Shown here: positions 1 to 11,112 of the stretch, one piece after another
Layout of the letters: each line of letters opens with the position of its first letter
How positions within the stretch are numbered: position 1 is the first letter of the stretch
From: Kineosporia sp. NBRC 101731
Lineage (GTDB): Bacteria > Actinomycetota > Actinomycetes > Actinomycetales > Kineosporiaceae
DNA length: 64,000 bases
Direction: 5' to 3'
Assembly (NCBI RefSeq): GCF_030269305.1
Contig: NZ_BSTC01000005.1
Location: 468,340 to 532,339, forward strand
The notes under the pieces: generated by a model
What the model was told of the DNA's origin: nothing
Database searches by the model: none
What the model saw: only the letters and a program-made list of their open reading frames with translations
Position numbers and translations under genes: made by a program

Positions 1-1629
<1,629 letters not shown>

Positions 1630-1696
1630 TCGAGCTGAAGGCAGGTGAGGCCGGCCGCACCGGCCGGCCTCACCGCCGTCAACCGCGGGAGGTGCC

Positions 1697-1996
1697 GTGT
1701 ACATCGGATCTCTGACGCTCGACCTCCTGCTGGGCGATGTTCATTCGCTCAAGGAGAAACGGTCGGTGATCAAACCGATCGTGGCCGAGCTGCGCCGCAA
1801 GTTCGAGGTGCATGCCGCTGAGACCGGCGAGGCGAATCTCCACCGGCGCGCCGAGATCGGCGTCGCCCTGGTGTCCTCCGAGTCCGGTCAGTGCCGCGAG
1901 GTCCTCGAGTCCTGCGAACGGCTCGTGGCCGGCCGACCCGAACTGCAAGTGCTCTCCGCCCGTCTGCGGGTGTGGAGCGACACTGACGACGATTGA
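1697..1996 (+). CDS. DUF503 (YlxP-like) family protein
   Basis: A 99-residue protein starting at GTG 1697, with GGGAGG 5 nt upstream. The N-terminus MYIGSLTLDLLL followed by SLKEKRSVIKPI is the signature of the DUF503/YlxP family. These are small proteins almost always encoded between infB and rbfA in Gram-positive bacteria and thought to act in ribosome assembly. The family biochemistry is not settled, so the role is inferred from conserved synteny. It lies 67 nt after infB and 15 nt before rbfA, consistent with one operon. Length is normal for the family. Confidence 0.93.
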   Translation: MYIGSLTLDLLLGDVHSLKEKRSVIKPIVAELRRKFEVHAAETGEANLHRRAEIGVALVSSESGQCREVLESCERLVAGRPELQVLSARLRVWSDTDDD

Positions 1997-2011
1997 CGAG
2001 CGGGACGGACG

Positions 2012-2467
2012 ATGACCGACACGGCACGGGCACGCAAGCTGGCTGACCGGGTACGCGAGGTGGTGGCCGAGGCCCTGGAGAAGCGGATCAAAGATCCGCG
2101 ACTGGGTTTCATCACGGTCACCGATGCCCGGGTGACGGGTGACCTGCAGCACGCCACGGTCTTCTACACCGTCTTCGGCGACGACACCGAGCGGGCTTCG
2201 ACCGCCGCGGCCCTGGAGAGCGCCAAGGGCGTTCTGCGGTCCGAGGTGGGCAAGCGCACCGGGATCCGGCTCACGCCGACCCTGGAGTTCATCGCCGACG
2301 CCCTGCCGGAGACGGCGGCGCAGATGGCCGAGCTGCTGACCAAGGCGCACGAGAAGGATGCGCAGGTCGCGGCCCTGGCGAACGGCAAGCAGTACGCCGG
2401 CGACGCCGACCCGTACAAGAAGCCCGCCACCCCGGCGGATGAGGACGACGAGGACGACGACGCGTGA
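2012..2467 (+). CDS. rbfA: Ribosome-binding factor A
   Basis: RbfA binds the immature 30S subunit near the 16S 5' helix and supports late maturation and cold growth. The 151-residue protein shows the type-II KH-like fold signature: an N-terminal helix ([16 protein letters not shown]), then [19 protein letters not shown], and [16 protein letters not shown] before the last strand. The last 20 residues are acidic (DEDDEDDD) and probably disordered, which is common in actinobacterial RbfA. Its stop codon overlaps the truB GTG start by 4 nt, indicating translational coupling. Confidence 0.96.
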   Translation: MTDTARARKLADRVREVVAEALEKRIKDPRLGFITVTDARVTGDLQHATVFYTVFGDDTERASTAAALESAKGVLRSEVGKRTGIRLTPTLEFIADALPETAAQMAELLTKAHEKDAQVAALANGKQYAGDADPYKKPATPADEDDEDDDA

Positions 2468-3363
2468 AGTCCCGTGAGCCGGGTCCCAGCGGCCTGGTGA
2501 TCGTGGACAAGCCGGCCGGGATGACGTCGCACGACGTCGTCAGCCGGATCCGCCGGCTCGCCGGCACACGTCGTGTCGGCCACGCCGGCACGCTCGACCC
2601 GATGGCCACCGGTGTGCTGGTGATCGGGGTCGAGCGCGCCACCCGGCTGCTGACCTATCTGGTCGGCGCGGACAAGGCCTACGCGGCAACGATGCGGCTC
2701 GGGATCGGCACGATCACCGACGACGCCGAGGGCACGCCGTCGTCGATGCCGGGCCAGGCGCCGCTGGGGCGGGCCGAGGTCGACCTGGCCGCGGAGTTCC
2801 TGCGCGGCCAGATCCAGCAGGTGCCGAGCTCGGTCAGCGCGATCAAGAAAGACGGTAAGCGGGCCTACACCCGGGTGCGCGAGGGCGAGGACGTACAGCT
2901 CGAGGCGCGTCCGGTGACGGTGTCCGAGCTGAGCGTGCTGGCGGTGCGCCCGGCGGAACAGGACGGCACGCCGGTACTGGACGTGGACGTGCACGTGGTC
3001 TGCTCGTCCGGCACCTACATCCGGGCCCTGGCCCGCGATCTCGGTGCGGCTCTGGGCAGTGCCGGGCACCTGACCGCGTTGCGGCGCACCCGGGTCGGCC
3101 CTTACCTGCTCGACGGGGCGCACACGCTGCCGGAGCTGGAAGAGTCGTTCGCCCTGTTGCCCATCGCTGAGGCTGCTCGGGCCGCGTTCACCGGCCGTGA
3201 CCTCACCCAGGACGAGGCGCGCAAGCTGGCGCACGGTCAGCGGCTGGAAGCGAGCGAGCTGGGCCCGGGACCCGTTGCGGCGTACGCACCGGACGGGTCA
3301 CTGGTGGCTCTCATCGCCGACGCCGGGCTGACCGCGCGTCCGCTCGTCGTACTGACAGGCTGA
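2464..3363 (+). CDS. truB: tRNA pseudouridine-55 synthase
   Basis: TruB isomerises U55 in the T-loop of tRNAs to pseudouridine. The GTG start overlaps the rbfA stop (GTGA). The catalytic motif [14 protein letters not shown] is present with catalytic Asp45, and the N-terminal [11 protein letters not shown] motif is typical. The C-terminal part (about residues 235-299) matches the PUA-like region of actinobacterial TruB. At 299 residues it is of normal length. It is the last gene of the infB operon; the next gene on this strand, ribF, starts 350 nt downstream after an opposite-strand small ORF. Confidence 0.97.
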   Translation: MKSREPGPSGLVIVDKPAGMTSHDVVSRIRRLAGTRRVGHAGTLDPMATGVLVIGVERATRLLTYLVGADKAYAATMRLGIGTITDDAEGTPSSMPGQAPLGRAEVDLAAEFLRGQIQQVPSSVSAIKKDGKRAYTRVREGEDVQLEARPVTVSELSVLAVRPAEQDGTPVLDVDVHVVCSSGTYIRALARDLGAALGSAGHLTALRRTRVGPYLLDGAHTLPELEESFALLPIAEAARAAFTGRDLTQDEARKLAHGQRLEASELGPGPVAAYAPDGSLVALIADAGLTARPLVVLTG

Positions 3364-3371
3364 GAGCCGGA

Positions 3372-3545
3372 TCAGCTGTTGCTGGTCGCCATGGCTTTCT
3401 CGTCGCTGGTCTGCGGAGCGGCCTGGCTGCACGGCCAGACGGTTCCGCAGATCACGCAGAAGCCCCCACCGCTGCTGTGGAGAAAACTGTCGATCCCTCG
3501 TTGGGCGGGCATCGGAGCCCGTCCGGCGACACGCTGGCTGTCCAT
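3372..3545 (-). CDS. Small Cys-motif hypothetical protein (57 aa)
   Basis: A 57-residue reading frame on the minus strand, converging on the 3' end of truB. I chose ATG 3545 because GCGAGGA lies 7 nt upstream; the frame could also be read from 3590. Codon third positions are strongly G/C-biased as in real genes here. The protein carries one cluster, CVICGTVWPC (C-x2-C-x6-C), which looks like a metal- or redox-type Cys motif, between a basic N-terminus and a polar tail. I do not recognise the family. The segment might instead be untranslated, but start, SD and codon bias agree. Confidence 0.5.
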   Translation of the reverse strand: MDSQRVAGRAPMPAQRGIDSFLHSSGGGFCVICGTVWPCSQAAPQTSDEKAMATSNS

Positions 3546-3713
3546 AGTGGTGTCCTCGCTGGACTTGGTTAACTGAACGTGCTTTCTCAATCGCCGATCG
3601 TGAGGGGCTTGTTATCTTGCTCTCACGACGAGCGTCTGATTTCACCACATCGGAGCACCGAACGTGGAACTGAAGTGGCCACCTGGCAGAGTTGTCCCGT
3701 GAAAGAGAGCCAG

Positions 3714-4703
3714 GTGCACGTGTGGCGGGAACTGAGCGAGGTTCCTCCCGGCTTCGGCCCCTCGGCGGTGACCATCGGGAACTTCGACGGTGTGCACCGG
3801 GGTCATCTCGCCGTTCTGGACCGGACCGTGCAGGCCGCGGTCGCCCACGGGTGGCGTTCGGTGGCGATCACCTTCGCCCCGCACCCCTTGGCGGTGCTGC
3901 ACCCGGAGCGGGCTCCCCAGCCGCTCTCGACCGTGGAGCACCGGCTCGAGCTGCTGGCCGACACCGGCCTGGACGCCGTGCTGATGCTGCCGTTCACCCC
4001 GGAGCTGGCGCAGTGGAGCCCCCGGCGGTTCGTCCAGGAAGTGATGGCGGACGCCCTGGGGGCGCGTGAGGTGGTGGTCGGTTCCGACACCCGGTTCGGC
4101 CGTCGCAACGCCGGTGACATCGGCACGCTGCGCGAGCTCGGGTCGGAACTGGGCTTCTCCGTGGACGAGGTGGCCGACCGGCTGGCGGCGGACGGCGCCC
4201 GGCGCTGGTCGTCGACGCTGGCCCGGGAGCTGATCGCCTCGGGCGAGGTGGTCGAGGCCGCCGACGTGCTGGGCCGCCCGCACCGGGTGACCGGCGTGGT
4301 CGTGCACGGTGACCACCGCGGCCGGGAACTGGGTTTCCCGACCGCCAACATGACCGCCGACGCGATCGGGGCCGTGCCCTCCGACGGGGTGTACGCCGGC
4401 TGGCTGGTGCGCCCGGGCGCGAACGGTGAGCCCGGGGCCTGTTCCCGGCACGACACCGGGGAGCGGCTGCCCGCGGCGATCTCGGTCGGCACCAACCCGA
4501 CGTTCGACGGTGAGGAGCGTCGGGTCGAGGCCTACGTGCTCGGCCGGACCGACCTGGACCTGTACGGGGAGCGGGTCGCCGTGGAGTTCGTCGAGCGGTT
4601 GCGGCCCACGCTGCGGTTCGACGGCATCGCGTCGCTCATCGACCAGATGAACGCCGATGTGGCCCGGTGCCGCGAGGTGCTGGGAGTGAACACACCGGCT
4701 TGA
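3714..4703 (+). CDS. ribF: Bifunctional riboflavin kinase / FAD synthetase
   Basis: RibF phosphorylates riboflavin to FMN and adenylylates FMN to FAD. The N-terminal FAD synthetase domain has the nucleotidyltransferase motif TIGNFDGVHRGH. The C-terminal kinase domain has the RGRELGFPTAN-type motif and SVGTNPTF. I chose GTG 3714 (protein starting M-H-V-W-R, as in homologues; 329 aa), with GAAAGAGAG just upstream. GTG 3699 is an alternative, preceded by CAGAGT 6 nt upstream. The frame extends further upstream but without family similarity. The position before rpsO-pnp is the usual actinobacterial order. Confidence 0.95.
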   Translation: MHVWRELSEVPPGFGPSAVTIGNFDGVHRGHLAVLDRTVQAAVAHGWRSVAITFAPHPLAVLHPERAPQPLSTVEHRLELLADTGLDAVLMLPFTPELAQWSPRRFVQEVMADALGAREVVVGSDTRFGRRNAGDIGTLRELGSELGFSVDEVADRLAADGARRWSSTLARELIASGEVVEAADVLGRPHRVTGVVVHGDHRGRELGFPTANMTADAIGAVPSDGVYAGWLVRPGANGEPGACSRHDTGERLPAAISVGTNPTFDGEERRVEAYVLGRTDLDLYGERVAVEFVERLRPTLRFDGIASLIDQMNADVARCREVLGVNTPA

Positions 4704-4847
4704 TCGACACACCACCCGTTGCTCAATTGGGATGACTGCCCGTTGCGCTGTTAACGTAGCTGGTGCCGTTAGATCGGCCGCGGATTCCAGAGTGCCCGGG
4801 TGGATGTGCCCCGGCGCGCCGCGCAGCGATTTTCAGGAGGACATCGA

Positions 4848-5117
4848 GTGCCGCTCGACGCCGAAAAGAAGCAGAGCATCATCGCGGAGTACGCGACTGT
4901 CGAGGGTGACACCGGTTCCCCCGAGGTCCAGATCGCGATGCTGACGCAGCGCATCAAGGACCTGACCGAGCACCTCAAGGAGCACAAGCACGACCACCAC
5001 AGCCGTCGTGGTCTGCTGCTGCTGGTCGGTCAGCGTCGTCGCCTTCTGAAGTACGTCCAGAAGAAGGACATCACCCGCTACCGGGCGCTGATCGAGCGCC
5101 TCGGCCTGCGCCGCTAA
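4848..5117 (+). CDS. rpsO: 30S ribosomal protein S15
   Basis: S15 is a primary 16S rRNA-binding protein of the small-subunit platform. The start is GTG 4848, fixed by a near-perfect Shine-Dalgarno CAGGAGG 7 nt upstream (4834-4840). The 89-residue product contains the family signature [17 protein letters not shown] and [20 protein letters not shown]. It is followed by a strong hairpin (5125-5157) and then pnp, the pairing known to be co-regulated in Streptomyces and E. coli. Confidence 0.98.
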   Translation: MPLDAEKKQSIIAEYATVEGDTGSPEVQIAMLTQRIKDLTEHLKEHKHDHHSRRGLLLLVGQRRRLLKYVQKKDITRYRALIERLGLRR

Positions 5118-5124
5118 CTGAAGT

Positions 5125-5157
5125 GAGGCCGTGACCGGGGCTCCCGGGCACGGCCTC
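5125..5157 (+). terminator. Hairpin terminator or attenuator after rpsO
   Basis: A 9-bp stem, GAGGCCGTG (5125-5133) with CACGGCCTC (5149-5157), starts 7 nt after the rpsO stop, with extra GC pairing possible in the loop. The run after it is only TTC, so termination may be partial, as expected where rpsO and pnp share transcripts. Confidence 0.7.
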
Positions 5158-5461
5158 TTCGGTGTGTCAGGTTGTGTCGTCGGCCCGTCGTTGCCCGATC
5201 ATCGGGTCATCGGTGGGCCGTAGCGCAAAGCAGCACCGCCCTATCACCCGCACCACGCACCAACCTCAGGTAAGAAAACAGGAGGGGTCGGCGAGCACCG
5301 GTCACCGGTCCTCGGTAGTGGCCTCCGCGAGGCGCCGTCAGTACAGCGACAGGCAACCCGCGTGGGCCTCGATCGAAGACCGGAACGCCTCGACCACGAC
5401 TCCCGCACCACTCCTGCCCGATGCCGCGGCGAAAAGCCGCGGAAGAACAGGAGAGTGACCC
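5158..5461 (+). promoter_or_regulatory. Non-coding rpsO-pnp intergenic region and pnp leader
   Basis: About 300 nt without a convincing gene. A 7-bp stem with GAAAA loop (CCGCGGC-GAAAA-GCCGCGG, 5424-5442) sits directly before the pnp Shine-Dalgarno (AGGAGAG, 5449-5455). In other bacteria the pnp leader hairpin is processed by RNase III and bound by PNPase for autocontrol. By analogy this hairpin could serve that role; that is inference. Confidence 0.5.
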
Positions 5462-7699
5462 TTGGAGGGTCCCGAGATCACCGCGGCCGAGGCCGTTATC
5501 GACAACGGCTCCTTCGGCCAGCGCACGGTCCGGTTCGAGACCGGCCGCCTGGCGAAGCAGGCCGCCGGTTCCGTCGCCGTCTACCTGGACAACGACACCA
5601 TGCTCCTGTCGGCCACCACGGTCGGCAAGCAGCCGAAGGACCAGTTCGACTTCTTCCCCCTCACGATCGACGTCGAGGAGCGGATGTACGCGGCCGGGAA
5701 GATCCCCGGCTCGTTCTTCCGTCGCGAGGGCCGGCCCAGCACCGACGCGATCCTGGCCTGCCGCCTGATCGACCGCCCGCTGCGCCCGACCTTCGTCAAG
5801 GGTCTGCGCAACGAGGTCCAGGTCGTCGTCACCGTGCTGGCGCTCAACCCGGAAGACCCGTACGACGTCGTCGCGATCAACGCCGCGTCGCTGTCCACGC
5901 AGATCTCCGGCCTGCCCTTCTCCGGCCCGATCGGTGGCGTGCGTATCGCCCTGATCGACGGCCAGTGGGTCGGCTTCCCGCGCCACAGCGAGGTTGAGCG
6001 CGCCGTCTTCGACATGGTCGTCGCCGGTCGCGTCGTCACCCTCGAGGACGGCACCGAAGACGTCGCGATCATGATGGTCGAGGCGGAGGCCACCGAGGGC
6101 TCCTGGACCCTGATCAAGGACCAGGGCGTCGCGGCCCCCACCGAGGACGTCGTGGCCGCCGGCCTCGAGGCCTCCAAGCCGTTCATCTCGGCGCTGTGCA
6201 AGGCCCAGGCCGAGGTGGCTGCGGCCGCCGCCAAGCCGACCGCCGTGTTCCCGCTGTTCCCGGACTACCAGGACGACGTCTTCCAGGCGGTTTCCGCCGC
6301 GGCGTCCGACGATGTCTCGCAGGCCCTCACGATCGCCGGCAAGCAGGAGCGCGAGAGCCGTCTCGACGAGCTCAAGGACGGCATCAAGGCCAAGTTCGCG
6401 GCCGAGTTCGAGGGTCGTGAGAAAGAGGTCTCGGCCGCTTTCCGGGCCGTCAACAAGAAGCTGATCCGTCAGCGCATCCTCAAGGACAAGGTCCGCATCG
6501 ACGGCCGTGGCCTGGCGGACATCCGCCAGCTCGGTGCCGAGGTCGAGGTCATCCCGCGCGTGCACGGTTCGGCCCTGTTCGAGCGCGGCGAGACCCAGAT
6601 CATGGGTGTCACCACGCTGAACATGCTGCGCATGGAGCAGCAGCTGGACACCCTCTCCCCGGTGACCCGCAAGCGCTACATGCACAACTACAACTTCCCG
6701 CCCTACAGCACCGGTGAGACCGGCCGCGTCGGTTCGCCGAAGCGCCGCGAGATCGGTCACGGCGCCCTGGCCGAGCGTGCGCTCGTCCCGGTCCTGCCGA
6801 GCCGGGAAGACTTCCCGTACGCGATCCGTCAGGTCTCCGAGGCCCTCGGCTCCAACGGTTCCACCTCGATGGGCTCGGTCTGCGCCTCGACCCTGTCCAT
6901 GCTGAACGCCGGTGTGCCGCTGCGCGCCCCGGTCGCCGGTATCGCGATGGGCCTGGTCTCCGACACGGTCGACGGCAAGACCGAGTACGCCGCGCTCACC
7001 GACATCCTCGGCGCTGAAGACGCTTTCGGCGACATGGACTTCAAGGTCGCCGGTACGTCGGAGTTCGTCACGGCGATCCAGCTCGACACCAAGCTCGACG
7101 GCATCCCCGCCTCGGTGCTGGCGTCCGCGCTGACCCAGGCACGCGACGCGCGTCTGCACATCCTCGACGTGATGAGCGAGGCGATCGACCGGCCGGACGA
7201 GATGTCCCCGTTCGCCCCCCGCGTGATCAGCGTGAAGGTTCCCGTCGACAAGATCGGCGAGGTCATCGGGCCCAAGGGCAAGATGATCAACCAGATCCAG
7301 GACGACACCGGCGCCGACATCTCGATCGAGGACGACGGCACGGTGTACATCGGTGCGGTCGACGGCCCCTCGGCCGAGGCGGCCCGGACGGCGATCAACG
7401 CGATCGCCAACCCGACCATGCCCGAGGTCGGGGAGCGCTACCTGGGTACCGTCGTGAAGACGACGACCTTCGGTGCGTTCGTCTCGCTGGTGCCGGGCAA
7501 GGACGGCCTGCTGCACATCTCGCAGATCCGCCGCATGGTCGGTGGCAAGCGGGTGGAGAACGTCGAGGACGTGCTCAGCATCGGCCAGAAGGTCCAGGTG
7601 CAGATCGCCGAGATCGACCCGCGGGGCAAGCTCTCGCTGGCGCCGGTCCTGGAGGAAGACGCTGAGGGCAAGTCCGAAGCGGCCGACGCGACTGCCTGA
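5462..7699 (+). CDS. pnp: Polyribonucleotide nucleotidyltransferase (PNPase)
   Basis: PNPase degrades RNA 3'-to-5' phosphorolytically and in actinobacteria also acts as a poly(A)-polymerase. The TTG start at 5462 follows AGGAGAG by 6 nt. In the 745-residue protein the order is first RNase PH domain, all-helical linker, second RNase PH domain ([36 protein letters not shown]), KH domain ([19 protein letters not shown], about residues 595-655) and S1 domain ([16 protein letters not shown], about 660-730). All expected domains are intact. The M16 peptidase begins 2 nt downstream, so they are co-transcribed. Confidence 0.98.
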   Translation: MEGPEITAAEAVIDNGSFGQRTVRFETGRLAKQAAGSVAVYLDNDTMLLSATTVGKQPKDQFDFFPLTIDVEERMYAAGKIPGSFFRREGRPSTDAILACRLIDRPLRPTFVKGLRNEVQVVVTVLALNPEDPYDVVAINAASLSTQISGLPFSGPIGGVRIALIDGQWVGFPRHSEVERAVFDMVVAGRVVTLEDGTEDVAIMMVEAEATEGSWTLIKDQGVAAPTEDVVAAGLEASKPFISALCKAQAEVAAAAAKPTAVFPLFPDYQDDVFQAVSAAASDDVSQALTIAGKQERESRLDELKDGIKAKFAAEFEGREKEVSAAFRAVNKKLIRQRILKDKVRIDGRGLADIRQLGAEVEVIPRVHGSALFERGETQIMGVTTLNMLRMEQQLDTLSPVTRKRYMHNYNFPPYSTGETGRVGSPKRREIGHGALAERALVPVLPSREDFPYAIRQVSEALGSNGSTSMGSVCASTLSMLNAGVPLRAPVAGIAMGLVSDTVDGKTEYAALTDILGAEDAFGDMDFKVAGTSEFVTAIQLDTKLDGIPASVLASALTQARDARLHILDVMSEAIDRPDEMSPFAPRVISVKVPVDKIGEVIGPKGKMINQIQDDTGADISIEDDGTVYIGAVDGPSAEAARTAINAIANPTMPEVGERYLGTVVKTTTFGAFVSLVPGKDGLLHISQIRRMVGGKRVENVEDVLSIGQKVQVQIAEIDPRGKLSLAPVLEEDAEGKSEAADATA

Positions 7700-7700
7700 C

Positions 7701-9077
7701 GTGACGGCGACTCCTCTGCCGCTGGTCGCAGCGGGAGCCTCCGGATCGTCCCAGATCATCGCTGGGGAGGACGGCGGCGCCATCGTGCGCCGTACCGTTC
7801 TCCCCGGCGGGGTCCGGGTACTGTCCGAGGCCATGCCCGGCCTGCGCTCGGCCACGATCGGTTTCTGGGTCGGGGTCGGTTCGCGCGACGAGACCACCGG
7901 GCACCACGGTTCCACGCATTTCCTCGAGCATCTGCTGTTCAAGGGCACGAGCCGGCGCACGGCGATGGACATCGCCACCGCGTTCGACCGGGTGGGCGGT
8001 GAGTCGAACGCCGTCACGGGCAAGGAGCACACCTGCTACTACGCCCGGGTGCTCGATGACGACCTGCCGATGGCTGTCGACGTGCTCTGCGACATGGTGA
8101 CGGGCGCCAAACTCGACGCCGATGACGTGGAGAGCGAGCGGGGGGTCATCCTCGAGGAACTTGCGATGAACGACGACGATCCCGCGGACGTCGTGCACGA
8201 GCGGTTCGCCGAGCTCGTCCTGGGGCAGCATCCCCTGGGCCGGCCCATCGGTGGCACGCCCGAGACGATCCGCGCCGTCGTGCGCGACAACATCGTCGAC
8301 CACTACGCCGAGCACTACCGGCCTCCGGGCCTGGTCGTCACGGTGGCCGGGGGCGTCGACCACGACCGGGTCTGCGAGCTGGTCTCCGCCAGCCTCGCCC
8401 GGTCCGGCTGGGCGCTCGAGGCGGGTCACACTCCGAAGGCGCGGCGCGACGTCTCTCTCCCCGAGCGGGAGGAGGCGCAGCTCTCCGTCGACGGTGCCCC
8501 GCACCGGCTCGTCGTGGTGAACCGGCACACCGAGCAGGCACACGTCGTGGCCGGCACCACCTCGCTGGTCGCCACGGATCCCCGCCGTTACGCGATGTCC
8601 GTGCTCAACGCCGTGCTCGGTGGCGGCATGAGCAGCCGGCTGTTCCAGGAGATCCGTGAGCAGCGCGGCCTAGCCTACTCGGTCTACTCGTTCGCGAGCG
8701 GCTACTCGGACGGCGGTTACTTCGGTCTCTACGCGGGCTGCACCCCGGCGCGCGTCGACGAGGTCATCGCCCTGATGGTCGCCGAGCTGCGGCGTCTGGC
8801 GGCCGACGGCGTGCCGGAGGAAGAGCTGTTCCGGGCCCACGGCCAGCTGGCCGGCGGTCTGGTGCTGGGCCTAGAGGACACCGGTTCGCGCATGTCCCGT
8901 CTGGGCAAGGCAGAACTGGTGCACGGCGAGTACCTGGGCCTGGACAAGGCACTGACCCGGATCCGTTCGGTCAGTGCGCAGGACGTGCAGGACCTCGCCA
9001 CCGACCTGGCCTCCCGTCCGCTGTCCCTGTCGGTGGTGGGCCCCTTCGAGGAGAACCGCCCCTTCCGGGTCGGCTGA
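7701..9077 (+). CDS. M16B family zinc metallopeptidase (processing-peptidase-like)
   Basis: A 458-residue member of the insulinase/pitrilysin family, of the single-chain bacterial type related to mitochondrial processing peptidase. The inverted zinc motif HFLEH (HxxEH, near residue 73) is intact, and the third ligand Glu lies in VILEELAMNDDDP about 75 residues later. The C-terminal M16 domain carries GGGMSSRLFQEIREQRGLAYSV. The start is GTG 7701, 2 nt after the pnp stop; a longer in-frame extension lies inside pnp and is not credible. It sits between pnp and dapB in many actinobacteria; the substrate is unknown. A strong terminator follows. Confidence 0.93.
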   Translation: MTATPLPLVAAGASGSSQIIAGEDGGAIVRRTVLPGGVRVLSEAMPGLRSATIGFWVGVGSRDETTGHHGSTHFLEHLLFKGTSRRTAMDIATAFDRVGGESNAVTGKEHTCYYARVLDDDLPMAVDVLCDMVTGAKLDADDVESERGVILEELAMNDDDPADVVHERFAELVLGQHPLGRPIGGTPETIRAVVRDNIVDHYAEHYRPPGLVVTVAGGVDHDRVCELVSASLARSGWALEAGHTPKARRDVSLPEREEAQLSVDGAPHRLVVVNRHTEQAHVVAGTTSLVATDPRRYAMSVLNAVLGGGMSSRLFQEIREQRGLAYSVYSFASGYSDGGYFGLYAGCTPARVDEVIALMVAELRRLAADGVPEEELFRAHGQLAGGLVLGLEDTGSRMSRLGKAELVHGEYLGLDKALTRIRSVSAQDVQDLATDLASRPLSLSVVGPFEENRPFRVG

Positions 9078-9095
9078 CCGAACCACCTGCATTGA

Positions 9096-9129
9096 GGACG
9101 CCCACCAGCCCACGGGCTGGTGGGCGTCC
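9096..9129 (+). terminator. Rho-independent terminator after the M16 peptidase
   Basis: Arms GGACGCCCACCAGCCC (9096-9111) and GGGCTGGTGGGCGTCC (9114-9129) are exactly complementary (effective stem about 15 bp) and are followed by TTCATTT. It ends the rpsO-pnp-M16 transcription unit. Confidence 0.9.
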
Positions 9130-9190
9130 TTCATTTCTGGCGGGGTTCCCGGTCCGATACCCTCCCTGACTCTTCGGGACGGGGAGGTCG

Positions 9191-10345
9191 ATGACGCTTC
9201 TGCGGAGGCGGGCTGCGGAGGCGTACGGCGAGGTCGCGGCGCTGTTCGCGAGAGCCGAGGCGCTGCGGGACGACGCGGTCGTGCATGGCTGGGACAGCCT
9301 GGCCGAGGGCTTGCAGACCTGTTCAGCGGCCCTGGACGCAGCCGCGGCCCAGCTGGACGAGGCGATCGAGGCGATCAGTGAGACGTCCGATCCCCTGGAG
9401 ACCGCGATGTCGGCGGTCCCGGGACTCACCGACGTCGCGTCGATCCTGACCACGGCCCACGAACGCCTGACTGATGCGGCCCTCGCACTGCACTCCTGCT
9501 CGGAACACCTGGGTGAGGCCCAGAACTGGGCCGAACTCACGGGTTTCGAGGTGCTGGCCGGGCGGATCGAGCAGGTCCGCGAAGAGATTGAGGAACTGCA
9601 CCAGGACACCGAGACCCGGGTGGAGCAGGTCCGCGCCGACCTGGGCCTGGCGCGTGAGGAGTCCGGCCCGGCACCGGACGAGCCGCAGATGTCCTGGCCG
9701 GGGCAGAACCCGCCAGGGTGCACAGGTCTGCCGGGCACGGATCTGCTCGACCCACGCCGTTTCGCGGAACCACCGGACGCTGAGGACAGCCAGGATGCCG
9801 AGGCGATGCGCATCTACGCACGCATTATTCAGATGAGCGACGACGTTCCGCGCATTGCTCAGGTGGTCGGTGCACCGATCGAGGTCATCGCGACGGTGAA
9901 GCGTCACTTCTTCCTGACCCGGCATGTGACACCCACGGGTCCCGAACAGACCGCCTACGGGTATTTCTCACCGGACGGAGCTCAGGCCTGGCGGTGGGAA
10001 TCGGTCGCGACGGGGCGTGAACTGGATGCTGACGGCCTCGAGCTCCTGAGGAAGTTCGTCGCGCACGAGTATGTGGAGGCCAGGCTCATGGCGAGAGGAC
10101 TGCCGTACAGATCGGCGCATCCGGACTGTTATGCGAATCCGACAGCAAGCAACCAGGCAACCCGGCAGCATTATGGAGCTCATGACGTGGCTCCGAATGC
10201 ACATGCCTCCGACGTCCTGAAGCACTGGCGACGCTGGGGCGGGACCAGGCCGAGCACCGGTGCGGTCGGCGATCTCTCCCGCATCGACGAGATAGTGGAG
10301 GCAGCCATGACCCTACTCAGGGAGTCCGGACGAGATGTTCGATGA
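9191..10345 (+). CDS. Candidate polymorphic-toxin-type protein with C-terminal HExxE domain
   Basis: A 384-residue protein starting at ATG 9191 after GGGGAGG. Residues 1-160 are predicted long amphipathic helices or coiled coil (EQVREEIEELHQDTETRVEQ), resembling N-terminal trafficking helices of WXG100/LXG-like effectors. A Pro-rich linker follows (about 165-200). The C-terminal part contains VPRIAQVVGAPIEVIATVKR, then FVAHEYVEARLMARGLPYR and GAHDVAPNAHASDVLKHW. From memory, this DIAxxTGxxxxxIxxxKxHxF plus HExxExR layout recurs as a C-terminal domain in RHS and other polymorphic toxins; I cannot name the family with certainty. The His/Glu residues are candidate catalytic groups. No signal peptide is visible. 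The downstream gene overlaps by 11 nt, as expected of an immunity partner. Confidence 0.6.
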   Translation: MTLLRRRAAEAYGEVAALFARAEALRDDAVVHGWDSLAEGLQTCSAALDAAAAQLDEAIEAISETSDPLETAMSAVPGLTDVASILTTAHERLTDAALALHSCSEHLGEAQNWAELTGFEVLAGRIEQVREEIEELHQDTETRVEQVRADLGLAREESGPAPDEPQMSWPGQNPPGCTGLPGTDLLDPRRFAEPPDAEDSQDAEAMRIYARIIQMSDDVPRIAQVVGAPIEVIATVKRHFFLTRHVTPTGPEQTAYGYFSPDGAQAWRWESVATGRELDADGLELLRKFVAHEYVEARLMARGLPYRSAHPDCYANPTASNQATRQHYGAHDVAPNAHASDVLKHWRRWGGTRPSTGAVGDLSRIDEIVEAAMTLLRESGRDVR

Positions 10346-10991
10346 GAAGATCGGCCAGACAGGCACCAGCCCTGCGATGATCAAGGCAGCTGAGGACCTG
10401 GTCGACCGGATCGAGCAGGTTGTCTGGGACGTCGAGTACGACGACGACGGGAAAGACCCGGTCACATCGCGGGTACTGCTCATGCGGGAGCATCTGCGCA
10501 GGTCAGCGGTCTGGTGCACAGCGATTGAGTCTCATCTGCCCGAGGGGCGGGTGCAGCGTCAGTGGTACTTCAGAGATCTCGCGCAGCTCGTCGCGCCGGG
10601 GGTCCGGGCGGAACAGGCCACGTTGGACCGGTTTCGGGCGCACTGGGACGGTCGGTTCGGCGGAGTGCACACGATCAACTCGATCTACCAGGCGCTGCAT
10701 TGGTCCGCGCTCTCGGTGGCCGGCGATCCTCGGCACGACAATGTCGCGCATCGGCTCGGCCCGGATGCCGATCCCTATGAACCTCTCCTGCGTTTCTTTG
10801 AGCGCGGGGGTGCCTACAGTCTGGCCGGGGGTGGTGAGATCGACATCGACTTCTACACCGGATTCCGGGCCGGCCAGACCGAGGACATCCTCGCCCACGA
10901 GCCCCTGTACGACCTCTCCCAGGAGAACCTCGACCGCATCGACGGCTTCCGCTGGGTCGCGCCCGGCCCCTCACAGCCGCTGGTGTCCTGA
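10335..10991 (+). CDS. Hypothetical protein, candidate immunity partner
   Basis: A 218-residue acidic, Trp-rich protein starting at ATG 10335, 11 nt inside the previous gene, so the two are translationally coupled. I recognise no domain. It is soluble, without signal peptide or membrane segment, with a helical N-terminal half (AAEDLVDRIEQVVWDVEYDD) and a C-terminal half rich in Asp, Glu and Tyr (EIDIDFYTGF). A small acidic protein coupled downstream of a toxin-like gene is the usual setting of an immunity protein, but that role is inferred from position only. Confidence 0.55.
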   Translation: MFDEKIGQTGTSPAMIKAAEDLVDRIEQVVWDVEYDDDGKDPVTSRVLLMREHLRRSAVWCTAIESHLPEGRVQRQWYFRDLAQLVAPGVRAEQATLDRFRAHWDGRFGGVHTINSIYQALHWSALSVAGDPRHDNVAHRLGPDADPYEPLLRFFERGGAYSLAGGGEIDIDFYTGFRAGQTEDILAHEPLYDLSQENLDRIDGFRWVAPGPSQPLVS

Positions 10992-11112
10992 GCTGTCCGC
11001 AGGCTGACCGGCGACCGGCGAAACACAGTGACCCATGACCGAAACGGCCCGTTCGTTGACCCGGTCGGCCTCCGGTGATGGGATGCGGTAAACAGACGGA
11101 TGAGGGCGTGCC

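Noticed and set aside
5207..8032. A 941-codon open frame on the minus strand
   Set aside because: It is the antisense shadow of pnp and the M16 peptidase gene. Its product is His/Arg/Asp-rich low complexity without domains, and pnp is complete on the other strand.
9191..10991. Prophage or insertion sequence around the toxin-like pair
   Set aside because: No integrase, transposase, tRNA attachment site or terminal repeats are visible nearby.
10992..11112. A cobalamin riboswitch before eutB
   Set aside because: The gap is only about 120 nt and I see no B12-box-like sequence.
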